A program made the position numbers and the translations under genes. The notes beneath the pieces were generated by a model that was not told the DNA's origin, made no database searches, and saw only the letters and a program-made list of their open reading frames with translations. From Frondihabitans sp. 762G35 (GTDB lineage Bacteria > Actinomycetota > Actinomycetes > Actinomycetales > Microbacteriaceae), in assembly GCF_002074055.1 (NCBI RefSeq), contig NZ_CP014619.1, forward strand, positions 3,009,002 through 3,073,001: DNA of 64,000 bases. The letters run 5' to 3'. Positions within the stretch are counted from its first letter, which is position 1, and the number at the start of each line of letters is the position of its first letter. Below are positions 24,077-33,110 of this stretch, piece after piece.

Positions 24077-25143
24077 GCGGATTCCTTGGGGTGGAGAGGA
24101 GAGGTGTCGGAGGAGCGCGACCGTGCGCTCGCGCGACGTCCGTCGAAGGGGGTGGAGGAGGACGCGCGGACGATCAGCTCGCTCGGCAGTCGGACCGACG
24201 CGGGGGTCCTGCCCGCGATGACCTCGAGCAGGAGTTCCATCGCGACCCGCCCCATGTCCTCGACGCTGTGGGCGACGACGCTGAGGGCGGGCTCCAGCAG
24301 CGAGAACCACTCGATGTCGTCGAACGCCACGAGCGCGATGTCCGAGCCGATGCGGAAGCCGAGGCGGTGGAGGATCGCGATCGCGCCGACGGCCATCAGG
24401 CTGTCGGCGGCGAAGATCGCGGTCGGGGGTTCGTCGAGGGCCAGGAGGCTGCTGACGCCGGCCGATCCGCTCGCGGCCTGGAAGTCGCCGAAGACGATGA
24501 GCGCAGGATCCTGGCTGAGACCCGCTTCCGCGATCGCCTCCTGGTAGGCGGTGAACCGCTCGCGCCCCGTCGACACGCTCTGCGGACCGGCGATGTAGCC
24601 GATCCTCGTGTGCCCGTTGGCCTTCAGATGGGCGACGGTCTGACGGATGCCCGTGGAGCTGTCGGTCGTCACCGTGGGCACGTCGATGCCCGGGATCACG
24701 CGGTCGACGAAGACGGTCGGGATGTCGCGGGCGACGAGCTGCTGCACGGTGCCGGTGTCGTCGCCCTGGGGGGCCACGATGACCCCGTCGACGCGCCGGG
24801 CGATGAGCGTGTCGAGGTAGCGGTTCTGCTGGTCGGCCCGCTCGTTGGCGTTGCCGAGGAGCGTCACGTAGCCGACCTCGAGCGCGGCCTGCTCGATGGT
24901 GTGGGCGAGGTCGGCGAAGAAGGGGTTGCGGACGTCCGAGACGAGGAGGCCGATGGTGTCGGTGCGCGTCACCCGCAGCGCGCGTGCCTGGAGGTTCGGG
25001 CGGAAGTCGAGCTCCCGAGCGGCCTGCTCGACGAGCCGTCGCGAATCCACGGAGGTGGCCGAGCTGCCGGAGAGCACCCGCGACGCGGTCGCCACGGAGA
25101 CGCCGGCGCGCGCGGCGACGTCCTTGATCGTGACGTTGTTCAT
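24073..25143 (-). CDS. rbsR: LacI-family ribose operon repressor
   Basis: A 356-residue LacI/GalR regulator: N-terminal helix-turn-helix TIKDVAARAGVSVATASRVL and hinge LQARALRVTRTDTIGLLVSD, then a periplasmic-binding-type sensor domain (VDGVIVAPQGDDT, AIFAADSLMAVGAI). It is the first gene of the operon and coupled to rbsA, so it represses its own operon from the operators at 25182-25209. The C-terminal Arg/Ser-rich tail of about 20 residues is not part of the fold. Ligand assumed to be ribose from context. Confidence 0.93.
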   Translation of the reverse strand: MNNVTIKDVAARAGVSVATASRVLSGSSATSVDSRRLVEQAARELDFRPNLQARALRVTRTDTIGLLVSDVRNPFFADLAHTIEQAALEVGYVTLLGNANERADQQNRYLDTLIARRVDGVIVAPQGDDTGTVQQLVARDIPTVFVDRVIPGIDVPTVTTDSSTGIRQTVAHLKANGHTRIGYIAGPQSVSTGRERFTAYQEAIAEAGLSQDPALIVFGDFQAASGSAGVSSLLALDEPPTAIFAADSLMAVGAIAILHRLGFRIGSDIALVAFDDIEWFSLLEPALSVVAHSVEDMGRVAMELLLEVIAGRTPASVRLPSELIVRASSSTPFDGRRASARSRSSDTSPLHPKESA

Positions 25144-25181
25144 CGAGGCACTCCGTTGTGGGTCGCTGTCAGCCGAGGCTG

Positions 25182-25209
25182 TGGAATCGTTTCCATGGGA
25201 ACGATTCCA
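25182..25209. promoter_or_regulatory. Two abutting LacI-type operators
   Basis: TGGAATCGTTTCCA (25182-25195) is directly followed by TGGGAACGATTCCA (25196-25209), each an imperfect palindrome with the central CG step typical of LacI-family sites. Together they also form one larger inverted repeat with 10-base perfect outer arms. They lie just downstream of the -10 element of the ribose operon promoter, a repressing position. Confidence 0.85.
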
Positions 25210-25211
25210 TG

Positions 25212-25241
25212 ACTATAGACAGCGCTCGTCGACGCTGTCAA
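25212..25241 (-). promoter_or_regulatory. Ribose operon promoter
   Basis: Reading leftward: TTGACA, 18 bases, TATAGT, a near-consensus housekeeping promoter, with the tandem LacI operators covering the start-site region directly after it. The rbsR ATG follows about 70 bases downstream. Confidence 0.8.
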
Positions 25242-25297
25242 CACGGTCGAGCCCGAAGCCGAAGGGGCCTGTCAGCGAACCAGGGCAGCATGCGGGG

Positions 25298-26371
25298 GTG
25301 ACACCACCTCCGCCGCGTCTCGCTCCGAACGGTGCGGTGCCGGGCCCCGAGCATCCTGCCGGGACCGTCGTCGCCTCGCACAACCCGGTGACGTCCAAGA
25401 CGGAGCAGGACCTCCGGCAGCGCCTGATCCATGCCGGCCTGCCGCTGCACCCCGGACGGAGCGCCCTGCAGTGCGGGTTCGACGAAGTGAGCGGCACCTG
25501 GCCCGTCCTCACCCCCGACTTCCTCGTCACGGGCAGCAGGGTCTGCGTCGAGTTCGACTCCGGGTACACCCACGCGGGCGAGGAGAACACCGACCGCCGC
25601 CGGAACCACCTCCTCGCCGGCATCGGATGGACGGTGGTGCGCCTCCGCACCGGCGGCCTGCCCGCGCTGGGCCCGTACGACGTCACGACCGAGACGACGT
25701 CCTTCACCGTCGCCGCCGTGGCGGCACTGGTCGAGTCCGTCCGCGACGCGGTCGAAGGCCGACCGGGACGCGTGCGGCACGTCCCGAAGGCGGCGCCCAC
25801 GAAGCGGAAGACGAGCCGGCTCGGGTCGATCGCGCGGCACAAACGCCTCGAGAACGCTTTCTACGCCTCCTGGGCTCTCGACTCGGGAGAGACGGCGCGG
25901 CTGGTGATCATGGCCGACGGTCACTTCCTGGGCGGCACCGGTGCCGGATGGGGGACTCCTGCGTTCATCGTCCGCCTGGGTCTCGACCGGCTCGACCGGA
26001 CCAAGTGGCGGGGCAACCTCGAGGAGCTCCTCTCCGACCTGCCCGACGAGGCCCTGCGGCCGACGAGCTGGTTCCCGTGGGGGGACGAGCTCTTCACCGG
26101 GGTCCACGCCGACGACGTGCACGTGGATCGGACCTTCAACGTCGGCGCGCAGGCGCACATCGGCACCCTGAACCTGCCCTCCGTCACGACCTGGACGGCG
26201 GAGTCCGTCGCGTGCGCCGACGGCGGGACGCTCGAGCTGCACCCGGAGGCGGTCGATGCGGGCTGGCGGTTCGCCGATCTCCGGCAGCACACCGGCCGCG
26301 ACGGCGTCTTCCAGAAGTACCTGCTGATGCGGGACGGCCCCCGGCGGGGCCTCCAGGCAGCCGGGTCCTAG
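25298..26371 (+). CDS. Hypothetical protein with a DUF559/VSR-like endonuclease-fold segment
   Basis: A 357-residue protein starting at GTG after GCGGGG. Residues 30-130 resemble very-short-patch/DUF559-type nuclease folds: KTEQDLRQRLIHAGLPLHPG, LTPDFLVTGSRVCVEFDSGY and RRNHLLAGIGWTVVRLRTGG, with D and E in a D-x(n)-E order but Asp instead of Lys after the Glu. Residues 185-350 (FYASWALDSGETARLVIMAD, then FPWGDELFTG) form a second domain seen in related Microbacteriaceae proteins, role unknown. Divergent from the ribose operon and unrelated to it in function. Confidence 0.75.
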   Translation: MTPPPPRLAPNGAVPGPEHPAGTVVASHNPVTSKTEQDLRQRLIHAGLPLHPGRSALQCGFDEVSGTWPVLTPDFLVTGSRVCVEFDSGYTHAGEENTDRRRNHLLAGIGWTVVRLRTGGLPALGPYDVTTETTSFTVAAVAALVESVRDAVEGRPGRVRHVPKAAPTKRKTSRLGSIARHKRLENAFYASWALDSGETARLVIMADGHFLGGTGAGWGTPAFIVRLGLDRLDRTKWRGNLEELLSDLPDEALRPTSWFPWGDELFTGVHADDVHVDRTFNVGAQAHIGTLNLPSVTTWTAESVACADGGTLELHPEAVDAGWRFADLRQHTGRDGVFQKYLLMRDGPRRGLQAAGS

Positions 26372-26493
26372 CCTCCCGCTCTGTCGGCGTGCCGCCCGAT
26401 GGCGGTTCGTGCGTCCCAGAGATCGCGAGAACGTGCTTTTCTGTCGGTGCCCATGATTTCGCCTCCCACCACCTGGATCTGCCGAGACCGCTG

Positions 26494-27138
26494 ATGAACA
26501 GACCCGAACTCCCAGAGATCCGACTCGTCGACGGGGTTCCGGTCGTCGAGAGCTGGTCGCCGTCCCTCCTGGCCGATCTCCTCGTGACCTACGAGGTGGA
26601 GATGATCTCGGCCGGCTTCGACGCCCGGCAGTACTTGGGCCCGGGCCTGTCAGAGGAGGCGGTGCGCTCTCAATTGGCGGCGTTGCAGATGACCCCGACG
26701 AGCGAATTGATCTCCTGGTTCGCCTGGGCGAATGGCGCCAGTGTTCCCTTGCCGGGGATTCACCCAGCCAGCCTCGAGAAAGCCATCGAGATGTACGTCC
26801 TGGTCCACCTCCCGATGTACGAAGAGCCTGAGCCCGGACTAGAGGACATCACCTGGGGTGTAGGAAAAGGATGGCTTCGCCTCGAACTCGACAACTACAG
26901 CAAAGCCGTCGACTGCAATCCAGGACCGAGGAATCCGCCAGAAGTTCACCAGACGACGCCCGAATTCGGTCAATTCAACGACACGTGGGGGCGCTGCCGA
27001 TCGCTTTGCACACTCGTCACCTGGTGGATCGAGGGGCTGCGAGGCGGAGCCTACGAGTGGAATGCCTCTCTTCGGACCTGGTTCGTCGGGGACTTCTCGG
27101 CGATCCCCGAGCTGCAGAAACGGTACGGGCTCGCTTAG
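26494..27138 (+). CDS. Hypothetical protein, possibly SMI1/KNR4 (SUKH)-like
   Basis: A 214-residue acidic protein: MNRPELPEIRLVDGVPVVES, then ADLLVTYEVEMISAGFDARQ, PTSELISWFAWANGASVPLP, and a Trp-rich C-terminal half (VTWWIEGLRGGAYEWNASLR). The ELxxWFxWxNG segment recalls SMI1/KNR4-type proteins, which often serve as toxin immunity proteins; the match is weak. No membrane segment. Stands alone, with AT content somewhat above its neighbours. Confidence 0.6.
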   Translation: MNRPELPEIRLVDGVPVVESWSPSLLADLLVTYEVEMISAGFDARQYLGPGLSEEAVRSQLAALQMTPTSELISWFAWANGASVPLPGIHPASLEKAIEMYVLVHLPMYEEPEPGLEDITWGVGKGWLRLELDNYSKAVDCNPGPRNPPEVHQTTPEFGQFNDTWGRCRSLCTLVTWWIEGLRGGAYEWNASLRTWFVGDFSAIPELQKRYGLA

Positions 27139-27191
27139 CGAAGGACACCTTCAGGACGGTCTCGCCTCGACGGCGGTCGTACAATCCCGGC

Positions 27192-27614
27192 GTGACCGCA
27201 TCCCAGGGAACGGGGCCGTTCTATCACGGCACCACCGCCGAGCTCCGCGCCGGAGACCACCTCTCGCCCGGCTTCCCGTCGAACTACCGGCCCGACGTGA
27301 TCATGAACCACGTCTACTTCACAGCCCTCCGCGACGGCGCCGGCCTCGCGGCGGAGATCGCCGCCGAGCTCGCCTCCGAGCAGCGCACTCCGCGGGTCTA
27401 CCTCGTCGAACCCACCGGCGCGTTCGAGGACGACCCCAACGTCACGGACAAGAAGTTCCCCGGCAACCCGACCCGGTCGTACCGGAGCGCGGAGCCGCTT
27501 CGCGTCCTCGCCGAGATCACCGACTGGATCCGGCTCACGCCCGAAGCCCTCCAGCAGTGGCGCGAGCGCATCGTCGACGTACCGCCCGAGCGGCGAGGCG
27601 AGATCCTCAACTGA
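27192..27614 (+). CDS. arr: Rifampin ADP-ribosyltransferase
   Basis: A 140-residue Arr protein that transfers ADP-ribose from NAD+ to rifamycins and inactivates them. Key segments are all present: FYHGTTAELRAGDHL with the conserved His, NHVYFTALRDGAGLAAEIA with the conserved Tyr, and VEPTGAFEDDPNVTDKKFPG with the conserved Asp. GTG start; the leader is short. Full length for the family. Chromosomal arr genes are common in actinobacteria and confer intrinsic rifamycin tolerance. Confidence 0.95.
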   Translation: MTASQGTGPFYHGTTAELRAGDHLSPGFPSNYRPDVIMNHVYFTALRDGAGLAAEIAAELASEQRTPRVYLVEPTGAFEDDPNVTDKKFPGNPTRSYRSAEPLRVLAEITDWIRLTPEALQQWRERIVDVPPERRGEILN

Positions 27615-27700
27615 CGAACGGCGCCGGATGCCGGCCCAGCAGCACCCGACCCCGTTCGGGAGGCTTGTCCTCCGAACGGAGGACCCGTAGCTTCAGGCGG

Positions 27701-28917
27701 GTGACCTCACCCGCGGCCCGAACCGCTGACACCGAGGGCCCGGCCTCGCCCGCGCCCGCCGAAGCCACGGCTCCCGCCGCACCCACGACTCCTGCCGCCC
27801 CGCGCCGCTTCGAGAACCTCGACGGACTCCGCGGAGTCGCCGCCGCCACCGTGCTGCTCTACCACGCCGTCATGGTCGTGCCGCAGTTCTCCGACCCGGA
27901 GTTCACGGGCCGCGGCGCCGGCTCCTGGGCCTGGTTCGACTACTCGCCGCTACGCATCGTCCTCTCGGGGACGGAGGGCGTGCTGGTCTTCTTCATCCTG
28001 AGCGGCTTCGTGCTGACGCTGCCGGTGCTGAGGGCGGCGAGGTTCCCGTGGCGGGCCTACTACCCGTCCCGGATCCTGCGGCTCTACCTGCCCGTCCTCG
28101 CGGCGATCGCCTGGTGCCTGCTCATCATCGCCGTGTTGCCGCGCGAGTCGCTGGCCCAGGCCCCGGGGGCGTACCTGCAGGATCACGCGGAACCCGTCAC
28201 GCTCCTCAAGATCGCCCGCGACGCCGTGCTCCTCGACGGTGCCAACACCCTGAACGGGCCGCTGTGGTCGCTGCAGTGGGAGGTCTGTTCTCGCTCCTGC
28301 TGCCGCTCTTCGTGTTCCTCGCCGTGAAGCTCGAACGGGTCTGGCTGCAGCTGGTGTTCGTGCTCGCCGCCGTCAGCGCGGTCGGCACCGTCGCGCTCAG
28401 CACGCACCCGAGCCTCGAGTACCTGCCGGCTTTCGGCATCGGCGCCCTGTTCGCCGCGGCACTCCCCCGGCTCACCGCGCTCCTCGAGCGCGTCAACCGC
28501 TCGGCGCGTCCCGGCAACGCCTGGGTGGCGCTCACGGTGGTCGCGTCGCTCCTGCTCACGGCGCGGTGGACGCTCGCCCCCGTGCTGCCTCCGCGGCTCC
28601 TGGGCGTCACCGCCTTTCCGGTCCTGCTCGGCGCGGCCCTCTTCGTCGTCATCGCGATGGGGAGCGAGGGAGCCCGCCGCTTCCTCACGACGAGGGTCGT
28701 CCGCTGGCTCGGCATGATCTCGTTCAGCCTCTACCTGACGCACGAACCCGTCGTCGTGGGAGTCGCCCAGCTCCTGCCGCAGCCCCTGCAGAACTGGAGC
28801 GGACTCGTGTCGGTGCCCCTGTCGCTCCTGGTCGGCTGGCTGTTCTACAAGGCCGTCGAGAGGCCGGCGCACCGGCTCTCGCAGGTCGTCAAGAAACGAC
28901 TGACGCCCGCGGCCTGA
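27701..28917 (+). pseudogene. Acyltransferase family 3 gene with one frameshift
   Basis: The 5' frame from a GTG at 27701 gives FENLDGLRGVAAATVLLYHA, the family-3 acyltransferase start with its conserved His, then several membrane segments up to NTLNGPLWSLQWEV. A one-base deletion around 28281-28287 then shifts the frame; the other frame continues LFSLLLPLFVFLAVKLERVW to SFSLYLTHEPVVVGVAQLL and stops at 28917. Restoring one base gives a normal-length protein of about 405 residues that would acylate a surface glycan or lipid. Either a recent mutation or a sequence error. Confidence 0.88.
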
Positions 28918-28939
28918 CTCGAGGTCGGCCACGGGCGTC
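28902..28939. terminator. Hairpin between convergent genes
   Basis: A 13-bp stem with one mismatch (GACGCCCGCGGCC against GGCCACGGGCGTC) and a 12-base loop, spanning the acyltransferase stop codon and lying 18 bases before the end of the MFS gene. Confidence 0.6.
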
Positions 28940-28957
28940 GCGTCCGGCATCCGAGGC

Positions 28958-30280
28958 TCAGGCGGTCGTGCTCGTCGCCGTCGTGGCCTTCGCAGCCGTG
29001 CCCTTCGCGTCGGCGTCCTTCGAGCGGGGCATCCGCGTGATCACCGTCAGGACGATGGAGACCAGGGCGATGATGCCCATGACCGTGTAGCCGATCGTGT
29101 AGGCCTTGTCGGCACCGACGAGCGACGCGATGATGGGCGGGCCGATGACACCGCCGAGGCTCCAGCCGATGATCATGAGGCCGTAGATCGCTCCCGCGTG
29201 CTTGACGCCGAAGAAGTCGCCGGCCGTGGCGGGCATCGTCCCGAAGCCGCCGCCGTAGCAGAGGTAGACGATCGCGGCGAGGGCGACGAAGAACGCGGGG
29301 TTGCCCGCGTGCGGGATCAGCAGGAGGCAGACGCCCTGGAGGCCGAGCATCAGGCCGAAGGCGGGCATTCTGCCGGTCCGGTTGGAGATCCAGGCCCAGA
29401 AGATGCGACCGCCGCCGTTGAAGAGCGCCAGGACGCCGACGACTCCCGCGGCTCCGGTCAGGGTGTACCCGGCGATGTCGACGGCGCTGGAGTTGGCCTG
29501 GGAGATGAGCGAGATGCCGACCGTGGTGTTCAGGGTCAGGATCGCCGTCAGCAGGTACCACTGCGGTGCGCGGAGGGCCTCGCGGCCGGTGTACTCGCGG
29601 AGGCTGTCACGGACGCGGCCGCTGGTGGACGGCACCCAGCCCGGGACCTCGTAGCCCTCCGGCGGGTTCCGGAAGAACGCGGCCCCGACGACGGAGAGCA
29701 CGAGGTAGGCGAGACCGAGCGGCAGGAACGCCCACGTCGGGTTGTCCGGGTGCACGGCGATCAGCGACTGGGCCACCGGGGCCGTGAGCACGGCGCCGAA
29801 GCCGAACCCGGCGACGGCCAGACCGGTGATGAGTCCGCGCTTGTCGGGGAACCACTTCTGCAGCATGGCGATCGGGACGATGTAGGCGAGTCCGAGGCCG
29901 AAGCCGCCGATGACGCCGTAGCCGAGGATCAGCAGCCAGAACTGGCTGTGGTCGTGGGCGAGCGACGCGAGGAGCGAGCCCAGGGCGTAGATGATGCCAC
30001 CGGTGATGGCGACGGGTCGCGGGCCGCGCTTGTCCTGGATCCGGCCGCCGATGTAGGTGCCGATGAAGATCATGCCGATCGTCACCTCGAACGGCAGCGA
30101 CGCCTCGGGGTTCGAGAGGCCCATCGCCTTCGGGCTCTTCAGCGCCGTGCTGAAGACGCTCCAGGCGTAGACGGCGCCGATCGAGAACTGCAGCAGGAGG
30201 GCCGCGACGACGATCCACCATCGTCCCCTCGTCGGTGAGGCAGGAGCGGCGGGGCGGGTGGACTTGGCGGTATCAGTCAT
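28958..30280 (-). CDS. MFS transporter, OFA (oxalate/formate antiporter) family
   Basis: A 440-residue twelve-helix carrier. WWIVVAALLLQFSIGAVYAW begins helix 1 in the way typical of OFA proteins; also seen are GGRIQDKRGPRPVAI between helices 2 and 3 and GAIYGLMIIGWSLGGVIGPP in the second half. OFA members move small mono- or dicarboxylates. The gene is divergent from the isomerase gene of the tetrose-type locus and shares its control region, so the substrate may be a short hydroxy acid or sugar acid; that is inference. GGAAG precedes the ATG, which is preferred over a start 17 codons upstream. Confidence 0.85.
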   Translation of the reverse strand: MTDTAKSTRPAAPASPTRGRWWIVVAALLLQFSIGAVYAWSVFSTALKSPKAMGLSNPEASLPFEVTIGMIFIGTYIGGRIQDKRGPRPVAITGGIIYALGSLLASLAHDHSQFWLLILGYGVIGGFGLGLAYIVPIAMLQKWFPDKRGLITGLAVAGFGFGAVLTAPVAQSLIAVHPDNPTWAFLPLGLAYLVLSVVGAAFFRNPPEGYEVPGWVPSTSGRVRDSLREYTGREALRAPQWYLLTAILTLNTTVGISLISQANSSAVDIAGYTLTGAAGVVGVLALFNGGGRIFWAWISNRTGRMPAFGLMLGLQGVCLLLIPHAGNPAFFVALAAIVYLCYGGGFGTMPATAGDFFGVKHAGAIYGLMIIGWSLGGVIGPPIIASLVGADKAYTIGYTVMGIIALVSIVLTVITRMPRSKDADAKGTAAKATTATSTTA

Positions 30281-30398
30281 GCTTCTTCCGGTTCTCGCGG
30301 ACGCAGCGGTCGACTGGTCGCCGAGCTGCACTGGTGGTGACGCGAGAGTGAACCTACGCCGATCCAGACAGGTTCGTCCGCGGGCGTTCCGCCATTTT

Positions 30399-30410
30399 TC
30401 CTATAGGATC
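30399..30410. promoter_or_regulatory. Candidate GntR operator, copy 1
   Basis: TCCTATAGGATC, with the perfect core palindrome TCCTATAGGA, in the 163-base gap between the divergent MFS and isomerase genes. It differs by one base from the element at 36130-36141 in front of the kinase operon. The cluster encodes a FadR-type GntR regulator, whose sites are usually short palindromes of this kind. Confidence 0.6.
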
Positions 30411-30443
30411 TATGTTCAGAGCACCCCGAGCCGATGGAGGATC

Positions 30444-31403
30444 GTGAGCCCGACGCCGAACGACCAGAACTGGGACCCCGCGACCTGGACGGCCGAGACC
30501 TGGCCGATCGCGACGTGCCTCCACGCCTTCCCGCCCGTCGACAGGCACGGCGTCGCCCTCCACGACGCCCCCGCGGAGGTCTGGGACGACATGTTCGCCC
30601 AGATCGAGTCGGTCGGATTCCGGCTGGCCGAGCTCGCGGACAGCCACGTGCGCCCGGCCGACCTCGAGCCGGGTCGACGCGACGAATTCCTCGACATCGC
30701 CCGGTCGCACGGGGTGGGCATCCCCTCCGTGCACCTCCAGAGGCGCAGCGTCATCATGCCGGGCAGAGAGGCGGAGAACCTCGAGTACGCCCACCGGACG
30801 ATCGACGGAGCCGCCGAGTGGGGGATGAAGGTCTTCTCGACGGGGCTGCATCAGCCCTTCAGCGACGCCCAGCGGCGCGCGCTCTGGTTCTGGACGGCGG
30901 AGGGCCCGAAGGACCCCGACGATCCCGACGTCTGGCAGCGGGCCGTCCGCTCCATGCGCGAGCTCGGGAAGCACGCGGCCGACGTGGGGCTGCCTCTGGC
31001 GCTGGAGATGTACGAGGACACCTACCTCGGCACGGCGGAGAGCGCCGTCCGGTTCGTCGAGGACGTGGGCCTCGACAACGTCGGCCTGAATCCGGACGTG
31101 GCGAACCTGATCCGGCTGCACCGACCGGTCGAGGACTGGCGCGACGTCTTCACCGCCACCCTGCCGTACGCGAACTACCTGCACGTGAAGAACTACTCGC
31201 GCGACGAGGCCGGCGACGGATCGTGGGCGACGTCCGCGCCGTCGACGATGGAGGCCGGCCTCATCAACTACCGGCAGGTCTTCCGGGAGGCCGTCGACGT
31301 CGGATTCCGCGGGATCATCCTCGCCGAGCAGTACGGCGGCGACAGCCTGGGCGTCTGCGCGACGAATCAGGCGTACATCCGAACGCTCTTGCCCCAGAAG
31401 TGA
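30444..31403 (+). CDS. Sugar isomerase/epimerase (AP endonuclease 2-like TIM barrel)
   Basis: A 319-residue xylose-isomerase-like TIM-barrel protein, GTG start with GGAGG four bases upstream. Metal-binding type segments: LPLALEMYEDTYLGTAESA (Glu), VGLNPDVANLIRLH (Asp), YLHVKNYSRDE (His) and IILAEQYGGDS (Glu). Such enzymes isomerise or epimerise keto and aldo sugars or sugar acids. Substrate unknown; the locus also carries a ketotetrose-type kinase and two isomerases, so a C4 substrate is plausible. Confidence 0.8.
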   Translation: MSPTPNDQNWDPATWTAETWPIATCLHAFPPVDRHGVALHDAPAEVWDDMFAQIESVGFRLAELADSHVRPADLEPGRRDEFLDIARSHGVGIPSVHLQRRSVIMPGREAENLEYAHRTIDGAAEWGMKVFSTGLHQPFSDAQRRALWFWTAEGPKDPDDPDVWQRAVRSMRELGKHAADVGLPLALEMYEDTYLGTAESAVRFVEDVGLDNVGLNPDVANLIRLHRPVEDWRDVFTATLPYANYLHVKNYSRDEAGDGSWATSAPSTMEAGLINYRQVFREAVDVGFRGIILAEQYGGDSLGVCATNQAYIRTLLPQK

Positions 31404-31425
31404 TCACGAGAAGGAGAACCCGACG

Positions 31426-32379
31426 ATGAGTTCCATGACAGCAGCCGTAGTCGGTTCCGGCTACATGGGGGGCGGGATCGCCCAGATGCTCGCCCTTTCG
31501 GGAGTGCCGGTGTCCCTCGCCGACGTGACGGCCGAGATCGCCGCCGCCAACCACGAACGCCTCCTCGAGGAGGCCCGCCAGTTCGTGGCCGACGGCCTCT
31601 TCCCGGCCGACGCGGTGGAGCGGATCCGGGCGCTCGTCACGCCGGCGGCGTCCGTGGAGGACGCCGTCGCCGGGGCCGACTTCATCGAGGAGGCCGTCCC
31701 GGAGAAGATCGAGATCAAGCACGCGACCCTCCGCAGGATCAGCGAGGCCGCTCGGCCGGACGCGGTCATCGGCTCGAACACGTCCACCATCCAGATCGGC
31801 GCACTGGCGACAGCGGTCGTCGGCCCCGAGCGCTTCCTCGGAGTTCACTTCTCCAACCCGGCGCCGTTCATCCCGGGTGTGGAGCTCATCCCCCACGCGA
31901 CCACCACGGCGGAGGCCGTCGATCTCGCCGAGAGCGTCGTGCGCGCGACGGGCAAGCAGACCGCCCGCATCTCGGACAGCGTCGGCTTCGTCCTCAACCG
32001 CCTGCAGTACGCCCTGTTCACCGAGGCGAGCGAGATCGTCGAGGAGGGGATCGCGACGGCGGAGGACGTCGACACCATCGTCCGCACCACCTTCGGCTTC
32101 CGCCTCCCGTTCTTCGGCCCGTTCGCGATCGCGGACATGGCCGGGCTCGACGTCTACGCGTTCTGCTACGAGTCGCTCCAGACCCGGTGGCCCGAGCGGT
32201 TCGCAACTCCCCGGTCGCTGGCCGACCACGTGGCGGCCGGACACCTCGGGACCAAGTCGGGTGCGGGCTATCTCGACGTCCCGGCCGAGCGCACCGCCGA
32301 GCTCGTCGCGTACCGCAACCGCGCCTACGTCGCCATGTCGAAGCTCCTCGACGAGCTCGGTCCCCCGCCTCTCGGCTGA
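31426..32379 (+). CDS. 3-hydroxyacyl-CoA dehydrogenase-family NAD(P)-dependent dehydrogenase
   Basis: A 317-residue protein: Rossmann motif AAVVGSGYMGGGIAQMLALS, then FIEEAVPEKIEIKHATLRRI and GSNTSTIQIGALA, FLGVHFSNPAPFIPGVELIP with the catalytic His, and the C-terminal helical domain GFVLNRLQYALFTEASEIVE. Relatives include L-gulonate 3-dehydrogenase and carnitine dehydrogenase as well as fatty-acid enzymes. In this setting it probably oxidises a C4 hydroxy acid or polyol rather than an acyl-CoA. Lies 22 bases after the isomerase with AGAAGGAGAA as ribosome-binding site. Confidence 0.85.
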   Translation: MSSMTAAVVGSGYMGGGIAQMLALSGVPVSLADVTAEIAAANHERLLEEARQFVADGLFPADAVERIRALVTPAASVEDAVAGADFIEEAVPEKIEIKHATLRRISEAARPDAVIGSNTSTIQIGALATAVVGPERFLGVHFSNPAPFIPGVELIPHATTTAEAVDLAESVVRATGKQTARISDSVGFVLNRLQYALFTEASEIVEEGIATAEDVDTIVRTTFGFRLPFFGPFAIADMAGLDVYAFCYESLQTRWPERFATPRSLADHVAAGHLGTKSGAGYLDVPAERTAELVAYRNRAYVAMSKLLDELGPPPLG

Positions 32380-32396
32380 GGGCAGGAGCCGCGGGC

Positions 32397-33110
32397 TCAG
32401 ACCTCCGAGTCGTGACGGGAGCGCTCCCGCACCCGTTCGATGTGATCGCGCATGGCCTGCCCGGCCGTCTGAGGTCCGACCGCGAACGCGCGCATGATGG
32501 CGCGATGCTCGGTGACGGCGTCGCCGGCGTCGGTGGCCCCGGTGTGGACCGTCTGCCGCATCCGGTGGACCCGGGTCGAGATCGAGTCGGACATGTCGAG
32601 GAGGAACGGGTTGCCCGTGCTCTCGAAGATGACGTGGTGGAAGTTCCAGTCGTCGGCGAAGTACTCGCGGATGAGCTCGAGGGGGAGCTCCCCCGTGCGT
32701 GCCGCCTCCTTGACCCGCTCGGCCGTCCGGGTGTGGCGTTCGAGGGCCTCCTCCAGGAGGGGGAGCAGCGAGTCGGCGTGACGGGCCGCGAGCTCCGCGG
32801 CTCCCCCCTCGAGCACCGCGCGGGCGTCGAAAAGGGCGTCCAGGTGCTCGGCGACGAGGGGCGGCGCCACCCGGTAGCCCTTGTTCGCGACGCGAGTGAC
32901 GAGGCCCGTCCGCTCCAGCTGGACGAGCGCTTCGCGGACCGGGGTCGGCGAGACTCCGAGTTCTCGCGCGACGGCGTCGATGGACAGCCGAGTGCCCGGC
33001 TCGACCGACGGGCCGAGCAGGACGTCGAGCACCCGGTCGTAGACGTGGTCGCGGAGGCCGCGCCGCTCGAGCGACTGGACGGCCGCGACGGGGAAGAGGG
33101 GGTCGGTCAT
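32397..33110 (-). CDS. GntR/FadR-type transcriptional regulator
   Basis: A 237-residue regulator: winged helix with AVARELGVSPTPVREALVQL and LVTRVANKGYRVAPP, then an all-helical FCD domain (FDARAVLEGGAAELAA, WNFHHVIFESTGNPFLLDM, VTEHRAIMRAF) carrying metal- or acid-binding His residues. FCD regulators commonly bind small organic acids. Last gene of the leftward kinase operon; its ATG overlaps the stop of the TPI-like gene. Probable target: the near-identical palindromes at 30399 and 36130. Confidence 0.9.
   Translation of the reverse strand: MTDPLFPVAAVQSLERRGLRDHVYDRVLDVLLGPSVEPGTRLSIDAVARELGVSPTPVREALVQLERTGLVTRVANKGYRVAPPLVAEHLDALFDARAVLEGGAAELAARHADSLLPLLEEALERHTRTAERVKEAARTGELPLELIREYFADDWNFHHVIFESTGNPFLLDMSDSISTRVHRMRQTVHTGATDAGDAVTEHRAIMRAFAVGPQTAGQAMRDHIERVRERSRHDSEV

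Noticed and set aside
27667-27684. GTCCTCCG/CGGAGGAC inverted repeat after arr as a terminator
   Set aside because: The loop would be only two bases (four if the last pair opens) and no T run follows; it may be a weak hairpin but is not convincing.
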